From: Mytilinidion resinicola
Lineage: Eukaryota > Ascomycota > Dothideomycetes > Mytilinidiales > Mytilinidiaceae
Length of the DNA stretch: 64,000 nucleotides
Assembly: GCF_010093595.1 (NCBI RefSeq)
Contig: NW_022985439.1
Coordinates: 2,045,814-2,109,813, forward strand
Direction of reading: 5' to 3'
How positions within the stretch are numbered: the first letter of the stretch is position 1; the number at the start of each line of letters is the position of its first letter. This document shows positions 46,301 to 56,865 of the stretch, one piece after another. The position numbers were made by a program, and so were the translations under genes. The notes beneath the pieces were generated by a model. It was not told the origin of the DNA. It worked only from the letters and a program-made list of their open reading frames with translations, and made no database searches.

Positions 46301-47416
46301 CGAAGGGATCATGAAGGAGGTCAAGGAGTTGGAAGGTGTCGTAAAGACCGAATCCAGGGCTGTGCATGGTCTGTTGCGCGAATGCAGGATCAAAGAGATA
46401 GACTTGCCCTTGGAAGAAGGGTCTAAAGATCTCAATTCTCTACCTCTGGATGATCATATTCAGGAGGACGACCCTGATGCGATGGACGTAGACGACGAAG
46501 ACCAGGACCCTGATGCAACAATGCAAGTGGCGGAGGTGCCGGACTACGGCATTGAGCTAGACTATAGCGAATTGGACGAGAAGTTGCAGGAGGTACGATT
46601 ATTCCCTGTCTCGCATTTACAGCCCCTTTACTAACCACCTCTACAGAACGAGTCCCCCGAATGCGGCGAAGAGCTTAAGGAAAAAATCGAAACCATGACG
46701 TCCCAACTCGAGAAAATGAACGTCGACATGAAAGCCGCCGAGCGCCTCGAAGCCTCAACCTCCACCGGCAAAACCGCCGAAAAGGACTACGAGGCTGCCA
46801 AAAGCGCTGCCATCCGCGCCAAAACCCGCTTCGAGGAGGTCCAAGAACACCGCCTCGAGCTCTTCAACAAGGCCTTGACCCACATCCAGGAGCAGATCAA
46901 AATCACCTACAAGGAACTCACAACCGACCACCTTGCGCCGGACGGCGGCCGCGCCAACATCGACATGGCCGACTCCGACGAGCCCTACCTCGCCGGCCTG
47001 ACTTACAACGCCATGCCCCCGCTCAAGCGCTACCGCGAGATGAACGAGCTGTCGGGAGGCGAGAAGACGATCGCGGCGCTGGCGCTGCTGTTTGCGATTC
47101 ATAGCTTCCAGCCGAGCCCGTTCTTCGTGCTGGATGAGATTGATGCGGCGCTGGATAATGTGAATATTGCGCGTGTGGCGCGGTACGTGCAGAAGCATGC
47201 CGGGCCCGGGATGCAGTTTATTGTGATTAGCTTGAAAGCGGCGCTGTTTCAGGAGAGCGAGGGGCTGGTAGGCGTAATGCGGGATCAGTCAAAGATGACG
47301 AGCAGAGTTGTCAGCTTAGATGTGAGTATTCTTGATGAGCGTGTTGTGGGGAGAGATGCTGACTTTTGTTGTAGCTGCGGAAGTATCTTCCGAACGATGT
47401 CGCGATCCGAGGGTGA
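43399..47416 (+). CDS. SMC1: cohesin subunit Smc1
   Basis: Five exons, 43399-43429, 43478-43571, 43622-46592, 46647-47321 and 47375-47416, give 1270 residues, normal for Smc1. The start MGKLVRLEVK is followed by DFKSYRGHH and Walker A IIGPNGSGKSN, which is split from the next exon. NFLVFQGDVEAVASQSPKDL is a hallmark of Smc1. Two long coiled coils flank a hinge around residues 520-680 (GVVFGKHVDAIVVKN). The C-terminal head has the ABC signature NELSGGEKTIAALALLF and Walker B FFVLDEIDAALDN. The last exon adds only LRKYLPNDVAIRG. Smc1 pairs with Smc3 in the cohesin ring for sister-chromatid cohesion. An acidic insert (EEDDPDAMDVDDEDQD) precedes the final intron region. All splice phases check. 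There is no sign of damage. Confidence 0.97.
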
Positions 47417-48113
47417 GATATTAGGGGTAGGTTAGTATGAGGATATGGTGAAGGGGTGGGGTATATAGGGATGGGCGTGGGAGCGAGCGATGGCGTTTGT
47501 GAGGACAGAGTACGGTTCTTCTCTTTCTTTTCAAGGTCTAGGGACGCGTGCTTCTTCACGACTTGGCCGCCCTGTTATGAGCTCCGTAATGCGGGTGGGA
47601 TGCGGTCTACGATCTCCGTAATTCGTGTAAAATGCGTCACTTCTTCTCCAGTTAACTTCAGTGTGATCCCTTTGTAAAAAGTGTACCGGACCCTCGCGAT
47701 GAACTAACTATGCTGAATCAAGGGACATGCCCTGTACTTCGACCCAGATTACCAGACAGGCTCTCGTCCATACTTTCCCTCGGAAATACCCTAGTTTTAG
47801 GGTCCAATTTGGCTTAGTATATCACATGTAGAAAGAGGGTGCAAATCAGGTTCAAGACGATGCAAAATTCCCGAACACTTCAAATCGGACCATAGCCCAG
47901 GGCCTCTATCGTAAAGGGGCGGGGCCTCCTTGTGCTCGAAGTGAGAATAAAGGTCCAGTTTCGGCAGATCACGTGTATAATTGGTTCGATTTAACCTCGA
48001 TTTATGATTTCTTATTGGTTGAGATTGATAAAGTCGGAGCGGAACTACTCATCTCCGAAAGTCTTTATCCTAAACTTTTTAGGCTTCCCCTACTCATTCT
48101 TCACGCCTCCCTC
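47417..48113. other. intergenic
   Basis: 3' flank of SMC1 and 5' flank of ATP25. The frame of ATP25 is open upstream to 47973 with another ATG, but that extension is not mitochondrial-targeting-like. Confidence 0.5.
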
Positions 48114-50456
48114 ATGTCCTTGAACCACGCCGTCGCATCCGGATTGCGATGCAACGGCTGCCGCTATGCAGTCATCCGATCTTTTGCCTCCATTTCGGGG
48201 GTCAATCTACCACTCCGAGACCACTCGACGTCGTGCATCTCAACAGCATCTCTAGGTCAACGCAGGACCTTTAGGGCCACTCCGACACATAATTTCCCAC
48301 GCAAGACCCGAAAGTCAACATCCAACGACCCTTTTAACGAGGAAGATGGGTTGGTGGAAGGAGCAAATGGACCTGCGCCCGAGGGTCAAGAGCCCGTCCC
48401 AATCGCATGGCATCTGCACGAGGCACCGAGCACCCATCAAATGCCGCCAGCGGATCTCCGCGAGGATGTTATAGAGAAGAAAGAAGTTACAGAAGAGGAG
48501 GAGCTAGCTTCGCTTTTAGAAGCGCATTCGCAGCCAGCGCAGCCAGTGGATCCCAACGTACCTTGGTATCTCCAAGTTCAAAGGCCTCGCGACGCATTCG
48601 ACGAATCCCAACCCCTAGCACACCGACAGCGCATTCCTGAGCTCCCCAAAAACCCTCCTCCTATGCTTGAAGAAATCTTGCAGCGAATCTCCGTAGACCT
48701 CGGTCTCGATGACCTAAATCTTCTCGACCTCCGCCACCTCGATCCACCACCAGCTCTGGGTTCCAAGCTTATCATGATCGTTGGAACCGCGCGTAGTGAG
48801 AAGCATCTTCACGTATCTGCCGACCGATTCAGTCGCTGGTTGAGGAGCACACACAAGTTGAAGCCCCATGCTGCGGGGTTATTAGGGAGGAACGAGCTGA
48901 AGCTTAAGCTCAGGAGGAAGGCGCGTCGTATGCGCCTCTTGGCCAATGTGGGAGGACAAGAGATGGATGATAAAAACATTGACGATGGGATACGAACTGG
49001 ATGGGTTTGTGTCACGGTCGGAAGAGTGCAGGCTTCGGAGGCTGAAGAACCTGAGCTACCAAGAGAAGGGTTCATTGGATTTGGGCGGAGAACAGACGGT
49101 GTCAACATTGTTGTGCAGATGTTTACTGAAGAGAAGAGACAAGAGATCGATTTGGAGGGTCTATGGGAAAGAATACTGCGACGAGCGGACAGGGATCAAG
49201 GAAGTGAACTGGAGCAAGAAGTGGAACAGAACTCACAGGAATCGTCGCCGTCACAGATTGTGGACGCACTTTCGGAGACCGATTCCAGATCGTCATTACC
49301 CAGAGTGTCAAATTCACAATCAGCTCAACAAGTTCGGCGGTTGCACACCGTTGGCATCAGCCCCCACTCCACCGCCCATGGTTTCTCGATCTTCGGGATG
49401 ACTTCGATTCAGCCACCGCACGCATTTGTAAGACGACCTCAATCCACAGATGCTAGTACCAAGGTTCTAATTGAACCTACCGAAACTCAACCAGATGACC
49501 TCAAGGGGTTACAGTATCTCCTCAAAGAATTAAAAGCTATGCCCGTTCAAACCGCATACGAGGCACTCGGAGCCGGGCTTAGCGACAAGACATCTACCAC
49601 ATTTCTGCGCGATTTCCATGAGCTCATACCGGACTTCGGACGTGAATTATACCATTTTGAGGCCTGGATGGATATGGTCGTATGCGCTGTCCAGATCGAA
49701 GTTCCAGGGTACAATATTGCGGATAGTGATTTGCTTCTAGACGAAATTGCTCTTTCTGGTCTCACACCTTCTGAACGCATTTACAAGACGATCCTTGAAT
49801 TGCGACTTCAAGATATCAGCGTCCGAAGTTCACAGAATATACCGTCCATGCCTCAACTAGAGCGTTGTATACAAATCCTCCAAGAAATGGAGGCCCTAGA
49901 TTACAAAACACTCACCCCTGAACTTATGCTCTCCTTCCATAAGCACCTCCTGGTTGAGCCTTCTCAAACGTCAGATGTTGACTCAGTTTCGGATGTACAA
50001 GACAAGACACCAACGTTAGCCACGCAACTACAAGCGCAAAGAACAGAGCTCCGCAACTTCATCGCGATCCACGATCTGGAACCTATGGACGCAGACATCT
50101 ACCTCGATCTCCTCCGTAGATATGGCTCCATACGGGACTGGGTTGGCTTCCATGACATCTGGCATCTCCTGGCTCGGCTGCAGATTCCCCGGTCGGCGGA
50201 ACACTACATCACCGCTCTGAATCTTATCACCGAGGCAGCGGATCGAGATATGGCGCAAGAGGCGTTGAGGACCATGACGCCGGATATGGTCACTGAGCGA
50301 CCCCCAGTAGACTGTGTCGGCGATTTAGCGAGAGCGATGTACGCCTGTGTTCGGGTTGCGGAACCGCGGGTGGACGAGGAGGAGGTGGAACCTGGTATTG
50401 TAGATGCGGAGTGGAGACGGCTGAGGGATTGGTGTCGAAGAGGGCTAGCTGAGTAG
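48114..50456 (+). CDS. ATP25: Atp25, mitochondrial ATP synthase biogenesis factor
   Basis: Single exon of 780 residues from the ATG at 48114 (MSLNHAVASGLRCNGCRYAV). I chose this start over the ATG at 47973 because it gives an Arg/Ser-rich mitochondrial presequence. Residues about 190-320 form the RsfS/DUF143-like domain (ILQRISVDLGLDDLNLLDLR, KLIMIVGTARSEKHLHVSAD, RFSRWLR), followed by GWVCVTVGRV and GVNIVVQMFT. The rest is the alpha-helical Atp25 C-terminal region. In yeast the protein is cleaved: the C-terminal half stabilises OLI1 (subunit 9) mRNA and the N-terminal half helps assemble the subunit-9 ring. Length and domain order agree with Pezizomycotina Atp25. Confidence 0.88.
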   Translation: MSLNHAVASGLRCNGCRYAVIRSFASISGVNLPLRDHSTSCISTASLGQRRTFRATPTHNFPRKTRKSTSNDPFNEEDGLVEGANGPAPEGQEPVPIAWHLHEAPSTHQMPPADLREDVIEKKEVTEEEELASLLEAHSQPAQPVDPNVPWYLQVQRPRDAFDESQPLAHRQRIPELPKNPPPMLEEILQRISVDLGLDDLNLLDLRHLDPPPALGSKLIMIVGTARSEKHLHVSADRFSRWLRSTHKLKPHAAGLLGRNELKLKLRRKARRMRLLANVGGQEMDDKNIDDGIRTGWVCVTVGRVQASEAEEPELPREGFIGFGRRTDGVNIVVQMFTEEKRQEIDLEGLWERILRRADRDQGSELEQEVEQNSQESSPSQIVDALSETDSRSSLPRVSNSQSAQQVRRLHTVGISPHSTAHGFSIFGMTSIQPPHAFVRRPQSTDASTKVLIEPTETQPDDLKGLQYLLKELKAMPVQTAYEALGAGLSDKTSTTFLRDFHELIPDFGRELYHFEAWMDMVVCAVQIEVPGYNIADSDLLLDEIALSGLTPSERIYKTILELRLQDISVRSSQNIPSMPQLERCIQILQEMEALDYKTLTPELMLSFHKHLLVEPSQTSDVDSVSDVQDKTPTLATQLQAQRTELRNFIAIHDLEPMDADIYLDLLRRYGSIRDWVGFHDIWHLLARLQIPRSAEHYITALNLITEAADRDMAQEALRTMTPDMVTERPPVDCVGDLARAMYACVRVAEPRVDEEEVEPGIVDAEWRRLRDWCRRGLAE

Positions 50457-50696
50457 CTGGAAGTCTACTATTACATATTGTCCGATGGGGTCAACATGGT
50501 GGAATGTATATTTTGGAGAAAGAGACTGTATCATATGTGTGTATCGCGGTTGTAAGATCAACTTCATGTATCATGCCATCTTCTCAAAAGCGTTTTGTAC
50601 ACAACCGCCCATCAAGCCGTTCCTGTCTTCGCGTTTTCTAGCCTCTCGTGTCTATCACTTCCTCTGAACTCCCTTCTCGAACCAATAATGCTCGCA

Positions 50697-50870
50697 TCAT
50701 CTCTCCCTCATCCACGCCCTCCAACATCTTCCACACGACCACGATAGCCTGTATACTTGAGTGATGTGCCGGTGGCAAACATAAGGAGGGTCGGAATCCG
50801 GACAGTGGAAAATTCGAGCCGGTGCGGGTTCGCAGCGGCAGCAGTAGGTTACTCTGTGGGTGTAGCACAT
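50697..50870 (-). CDS. small Cys-rich hypothetical protein
   Basis: From the ATG at 50870 the product is 57 residues, with MCYTHRVTYCCRCEPAPARI at the start and eight cysteines (FHCPDSDPPYVCH, SWSCGRCWRAW). The frame extends upstream to an ATG at 51083, but that part is low complexity. Short Cys-rich proteins beginning MCY/MCx are frequent fungal hypotheticals. There is no signal peptide. It may continue through an intron. Low certainty. Confidence 0.35.
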   Translation of the reverse strand: MCYTHRVTYCCRCEPAPARIFHCPDSDPPYVCHRHITQVYRLSWSCGRCWRAWMRER

Positions 50871-52189
50871 GTTGGTTCTCAGTGTTGTGGGTTTGGGGTA
50901 GGTGGTGGGCGGTGGAGGCTTGCTGAGGATGAGTGTAAGCTGGGTATAGTCAGTGAGGTAGCGGCGGTCTAATAAACAACTGGGGGTTTGGGAATAGAAG
51001 GTTCGATGAGAAACGGGTAGCGATATTGTGCATGGAATGGTGAGTCGTTTGCAGTGGATTAGATGGTGGAGAATGAGCTTCATAACTCTCTGAGTCTCTA
51101 GTGACGTCTCAGTCGTTCTCGATTTTTGAAGAGAATAGGGACAGTAAGGTCGAACGACTTGTCGACATTTCCAGTATCTTCGATCATGTCGAACCTCCCG
51201 AAGCTATTTGTTTGCAGGTTTCCTTTGGTCCATTCCCCTTTTACATCTCTAGCTTAATACTTCCTGGATTTCATCATCCACTTTCTCGAAATACACGGCA
51301 GATATGTCCAGTCTCTGATCAGTCACGGTTTTATATCCGCTCCTACTTAGACGCTTGATAGCCAGTCCACTTCCCAAATTACCTCATACTTAAACCACAA
51401 GCCGATCACACAGAATTGAGTATCCATCATCGCAAACACATCAAGCCCACCTGCCGACCAATACGTCACCACCCCCATGACCACCCACCATACCACCGCA
51501 TCCTCCTTCCCCCTCTTCCAAAACAAGAACTACAACAGAAATACCGAGGCCCATCCCACCACTAAGAAGCCCAGCAAACCCACGCTTCACCGAACACAGC
51601 CCCTGCCCCTTGCAGCCATGCCGCTCCAGCCACGCTAGGAACGGGCCGGCATGCGGCCGAGTTGGGAACCAGTGAATCGTCCTCGGGATCTCGTCGATCG
51701 CCGGCGCTTGACTGGCTGGCAGAACGCCACATACTTTAAATAGGGGCGGTTCTCCGCAATGATCGACGACACTAGCGACTGAAGCACGCTTCATTCCCAA
51801 ACCGCGTCCGTGTCTCCATGCCATGGTGCCGGGCGCTACGGGCGGGGGTAGTTCTGTTTGTGGCGGGCAGTACAGGATTAGTGTCGTGTAACAGAGGGAT
51901 TGGGAGGGTCGTAGCCTAGATTTGGTGGGTGAAGGGGGGGTGGGGACATGGATGCGATTTAAGCTTGCATTTTGGGTTTGCAGGGCTCGGGATGTCCATC
52001 GTGATGGAGTGCCGGGAGCTCCGTGATTCTCATCTGCGGGTTGGCATGGTGGGATTACACAAATACGTAGTGACGATGTTAGTAGGGGATACTCAATATG
52101 TAAATGGGATCTGAGCTCCTACCATTTTCTTCCAATACCTTAATTTCCTATTTGAATATCCTTTCATTCTTCTCTTTCGCTTCGAAAAG
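50871..52189. other. intergenic
   Basis: No supported gene. A 127-codon minus-strand frame (51441-51824) starts with ATG but has a Gly-rich, motif-free end. Confidence 0.4.
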
Positions 52190-52288
52190 ATGAAAGCTCT
52201 TGTTTCATACTATGCCATCGCACTGCTCTCTTTAACAGCTCATGATGCCCTCGCCTTCCCCTCCCCCCTTTCAGAGGCCATAATCTAA
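52190..52288 (+). pseudogene. relic of a small secreted protein (signal peptide only)
   Basis: The ATG at 52190 opens 32 codons: MKALVSYYAIALLSLTAHDA, then LAFPSPLSEAII and TAA. This is a textbook secretory signal peptide with a cleavage site around ALA-FP. After the stop the frame stays open for 28 codons, then 12 more after a second stop, suggesting a truncated gene. The upstream sequence is C/T-rich like a fungal promoter. The mature part is lost, so its function cannot be told. Confidence 0.5.
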
Positions 52289-53119
52289 ATGCGCAAGCAC
52301 AATAAAGCCCGTGCCGCTATAGATGAGAGATTACTTCTAAGCCGCCCCCTAAATGTCCTTCCTTAAAGTGAAAGCGGTAGCTCGCAGGCTTACGCCTCCG
52401 TTTAGCTAAAATATAGTATGTCAGTAACACTGGCGCGCATAAGTTTGTCCCGCTATCCAGAAATAACCAGAGGGTTACTCATAGTTGAGAGCGGCGGAGA
52501 GATGGTATCAGAAATGAAATAAAAGACGAACTATAGGTTCTAGTTGTTTTAGTACGATTTAAAGCTTAAGCGGATGAGCATGGATACTCGGACTAAGGTA
52601 TCGAGCTTACAAAGAACTTGAAAGAAAGTTATATACGGTGCAGTAGTGCTCCTATTAGAAGTGGTCCGGAGGCTTCGTATTTCTTCAGGAAAAGTTGAAC
52701 ATTGATTGGCCCGGAACTTCCTATCATATTCATCGAGCATTAGTTAGACATGGATCGCATTGGCGTAGCCGCGTCGCACGGTATAACGCATTTGTGTTTT
52801 CTTGGGGTCACCCCAGCCCACGAAACATCATCCAAATTCGACGCTGTTGCTTCAATCTAATGAGGAAACGACACAGCAAGAGCACCTATATACCCACCGC
52901 TAGGCAAAATAGACTATAGAAAGCGTCTGAGCTCCTTTGCCGCTTGACGAACTACTAGATTGACGTTTCGAGAGCTAGACGAGTAATGAAACGAATGCAC
53001 GATCTTTCTATTATTGTTACGGCTAGTGTTGTGGAAGCATTCGATATTAGACTCCAACGATTCGGATAGGAGAGGGTTCAGAAGACTTGAACCCATGGCA
53101 ACGCCGGCTAAAGAAACCT
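52289..53119. other. intergenic
   Basis: Holds the broken continuation of the secreted-peptide relic (to about 52410) and otherwise no gene. Confidence 0.4.
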
Positions 53120-56100
53120 CTAGCTGCGAATAGATCGAGTCTGTACTGATTCTAGATCATCATTGCCGCGAACAAATTGAGCTCGTGATGATGCCAAGTG
53201 ATTCTCGCCTGTTGCACCAAGTGAACGTTCACTCGAGATGGAAAGCGCTTTGTGTCCAGCGGCCTCCCATTCCTTAATTGCTTGGTCCGACACATCCACA
53301 AGTTCCTTATTACAGGATTTTCTTGCTAGCTTGAGTGGCGTCGTTCTTCGTACCAGAGTAGATCCGACCAGCCCACCAACTCCTTTTCGCGTAGGGTTGG
53401 CATCTTGAGCAATTAGGAACTTGACCACCTCAATCTGCCCCCCCCCCCCCAAACGCAGCTTCGAGAATGGGTCGCCAGCTCCCGAGGCCTTGGACCCCAT
53501 CAGCACCCATTCCGTGTGAGATCAAACACTGCAGCACCTGGAGATGGCCTTTATAACAAGCATCCAGACATGAACTGAACGGATAGGGCATCAATTGGTC
53601 CGAATCATATCCTTCCTCTTGTCTCTGACGAAACTTTGATTTCGTCCCGAAGTCACAGCCGTGCTTAATGAGCATATCGAGTATGGAATGGTGGCCTGCG
53701 TAAGCCGCCGCTTGGAGAGGGGTGTAACCACACCTTGTCTTGACGTCGGGCTTCGCGCCTTTCTCAAGAAGCAATTCAACGATATCGGGAAGACCATAAA
53801 ACGCAGCAGAGTGAAGAATCGTGAAGGAAAGCAGTGGAAATTGGTGGATGTGGTGCGTGGACTCTATGTTTTCGTTATAAAAACCCTTTTCTAGCAAGAA
53901 GCGGGCAACATTTGGTTTTCTCTCCTTAATAGAGATCTCCAGTATATCAAACGATGGGTCTTCGAACAGGTCGAAGCCTCGTGTCAGAAGGAACTTCATG
54001 ACGTGGACATGTCCATGCTTGGCCGCTTGTACCAGTGGATAGAGATTTTTATATTTTCCATTCTTCGCTACTGACGCGCCTCGGTCAAGTAGTATCGTTA
54101 CAGCCTCCAGGTGCCCCCATCTCGCTGCATGGGAAAGTGGACTGGGCTGTCTTCTCTCATCAAAGTCTCCAGGAAGACAGCCGAGGTCGAGTAGAATCTG
54201 TAGTATTTCAACGTTGCCAGTCGCGGATGCTATTATCATGGCGTCAAAACCCCTGCTTTTCCGTTCTTAGATTTTGGCACCAAAAGCAATGAGTAGTCTG
54301 ATGATTCGTTTGACGCTGGTGCGGCGCTCCGGAAACCCCTCATATTCCAGAGTAGCGGAGTCATTCCCGCTTCTTCCGGCGTTGAGTCTATGAACATGGG
54401 ACTATTGACATCCATACCATCCAGAAGAAAGAGGTGTGTTATCTGAGGTAGGTCTTCTACGGTCGCAAACTTGAAAAGTTGAAAATACGAGACTTCGGTA
54501 GATTGTAGATAATCCATAAATACACCATCTGATTGGACCCAATTAAGGAAGTAGAGGGTTGTCGCCAGCTCGACGCTAGCAGATTTGGGAGTCGGCCTGT
54601 CAGGTCGAGAAACGGCCATGGAGCGAAGGTAAGACGAGATGGTAACTCTTTGCGGCCTGTGATTGTCCGTCGCGGTGTGCCTATGTGAGTTTGAAGATCT
54701 GGGTGAGCTAATGCTGACTGGTCTGCGGAGGAATCTTCGTCGGGAAGGACGAGAAGGTCCACGCGTCCCTCAACTGCAGCGGCTTCTTCTTCATTTTCTT
54801 CTGCTTCTGCAAATAGTTCGGCTGCATATTTGGCGTCAGCTGCCACCTGCAGCTCGTGATTTTGAAAAGATTCGACATTGCTGGGTTCATTGGCGTCTGA
54901 GCTAGACAGTTGCAGGTTCTCCAAATCAAGTGTGACATCAAATCCTGAGGTTTCTTCGGTACTCACACGAGGAATTGGATTGTTGTCGAGAAGAGAGTGC
55001 ATCTTAAGAAAGTCAGGTCTATGGAAGTATCAGTTCCTAGCGGCACTGTGGCGGGCCATGTCTTGTCGTCGTGAGGTCTTTGAGAACTTTGAGTTCCTAG
55101 CGGCGGCGTCGCAGACGATGTTTTGCCATGGTGAAATTCTTCGGCCCACACATCATCGTCTGATGCCGCGTCTGAGGATGATTCCACATCGTGAGTGCAG
55201 CATTCGCCGTAGAAAGGGTTGACTGCCCTGTCCTTGCTTTTAATCGTGGTGATAGACACACATAAAGTCTGGGCCGTGATTCGTGATGAGCGTTCAATGG
55301 CCATCATTTGGCGTATCCACTGTGCTGCCTCAGTTTCGGACTCAATCCCGGGAATGGTGATTAGCCTTTCAAGCCACTCCATTGCCGCATCAAAATTTTC
55401 ATAGAACCTCGCCCGTTCGGATCGGTGCCGGAATATCTCGCGTAGCTCCTGCACGGTGCGTCCTTTGATTACAGTCAACATCTCTAGGAAGACACCCCCC
55501 AAGGGCCAGATATCTGCGGACGAGTTCCGTTCTTCGTAGTGTGCAACCTCTGGCGCGCAGTAGATCCATGACTTGGCGAAATCCTCCCTGGTAGTGCTTC
55601 GAGATAGGTTCTCCCAGTCCAGCGAAATTCCGAAATCGGCAAGGTATGCCGTGGAGCCCTTAATAAGTATGTTCTCTGGTTTGATATCTCGATGACGTAT
55701 TTTGCTCTGGTAAAGATATCGCAAAGCGTGTGCCAAGCAACCAAAGAAACTTCGAAGCAACTTTTGGTTTGGCTCATTGTCGACAACAGCGTTGTAGAAT
55801 GCCCTTAGGTTATACTCAGCGACCGGGGATAGAAGAAGGCCAAAGTACTTAGGGTCTGTATAACTTGCGACTAATTCCACACAATGGTGATGATTAATGC
55901 GCTTTCAAACTTGGAGCTCGTTCATAAAGCTTTGGAACTCCTTTTTGGTACTGCCTTTGGTTCTTTTGAATCGTTTCCGTGCGTAAGTACGGCCGGTCAG
56001 GGAACTGTAAACTTTATCAACGCACGCATATCCGCCTTCCCCGAGCTTATCGCCAACCTCAAATGGAAATGCTTCGCCTTGTCGGAAATGGGTGTGCCGT

Positions 56101-56865
56101 TTGAGGTCTCCTTTTCCAAGGTCAATTGCTTTAGTGCTGGATTAGCGTCAGACTTGAAGTTTCATGGATGTAGAGTCATGAGGAATCGAGAATTGAAACC
56201 AAATCACAATTTCCTTGCATCCACGTTCTTGCACCTACTCTTGGCATTTTTGAGATAAGAAACGAAGCTTACAGAACCATGGCTTGAGACTCGATGAATC
56301 TTTCCCGATGAAAAGCAGACATCGATTTTGGTAGTTGTGATATATGAAACGGAAGCTAAAGATCGTTCATTCCCAGGTCCAAAAATCTTTCTATAGCGGG
56401 AAGCTGTCCAATAAGCCTCAACACCGTGTAGATGCGCGGTATCTTGCTCCACGGTTCCCAATCTGTATTCTTCAAGAGTCGCCAAATGTCTGCGAACTCT
56501 TGATCCGTGTAGCTTGTCCTTGGCACCTCCTCAACAGCGAAATAGTCCCCTAGGCATCGATTTCGCTCCAAAAGCGCAGCAGGTCAATTTGCTGTGGTCG
56601 TAGACCATGGAGGAAATGGCGGATGGGGAGCAATGGCTTGGTAGGGCGATTGAGGAGTAAGATTGCGGAAAGGATTGTTGTCTCGCAGTGATATGACTGG
56701 AGTATCTAGATCCGCGTAAAGCTGCTGTGTCGGCATGGTTGAGGAATCGTATCGGCCGTCCATTGATGCGGGTACCTGCGTATTCTCTGCATCTTGAGTC
56801 CGCTGGTGTTCGGGCGTGAAAGGGTCGAACTGTTGAGGAACACCGCCGCTGTAAGAAGTAGCCAT
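53120..56865 (-). pseudogene. protein kinase-ankyrin repeat gene, inactivated
   Basis: The start is at the ATG at 56865 (MATSYSGGVPQQFD). A Pro/Gln-rich head leads to a domain with WRLLKNTDWEPWSKIPRIYT. After an intron at 56272-56137 comes a Ser/Thr kinase: glycine loop KLGEGGYACV, lysine ARKRF, HRDIKPENILI, DFGIS, and CAPEVA with ADIWPLG. Next are a Ser-rich linker and about seven ankyrin repeats (GATPDVKTRCGYTPLQAAAY-like units) to 53120. Four in-frame stops (56584-56586, 56356-56358, 55905-55907, 54267-54269) break it. Frame changes lie near 55015, 54767, 54335 and at a run of 13 C (53438-53450). Each stop is one transition from CGA, TGG or CAA. The change near 55015 might instead be a 45-nt intron. 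Such kinase-ankyrin genes form variable families in fungi; this copy is dead as written. Confidence 0.85.
53438..53450. repeat. C13 homopolymer in the ankyrin region
   Basis: Thirteen consecutive C on the plus strand (G on the coding strand) between FGG and QIEVVKFLIAQ. The ankyrin frame needs a length divisible by three (12 or 15), so the tract shifts frame. Confidence 0.9.

Noticed and set aside
47973..48113. Upstream ATG for ATP25
   Set aside because: The extra 47 residues are acidic/hydrophobic and would hide the Arg-rich mitochondrial presequence that starts at 48114.
51441..51824. 127-codon minus-strand frame with ATG
   Set aside because: Half looks plausible, but the end is Gly/Val-rich low complexity and nothing is recognised; not enough support.
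55862..55910. A 44-nt intron that would remove the TGA in the kinase region
   Set aside because: It would delete the conserved HHHCVELVASYTDP segment and is too short; a true in-frame stop is more likely.
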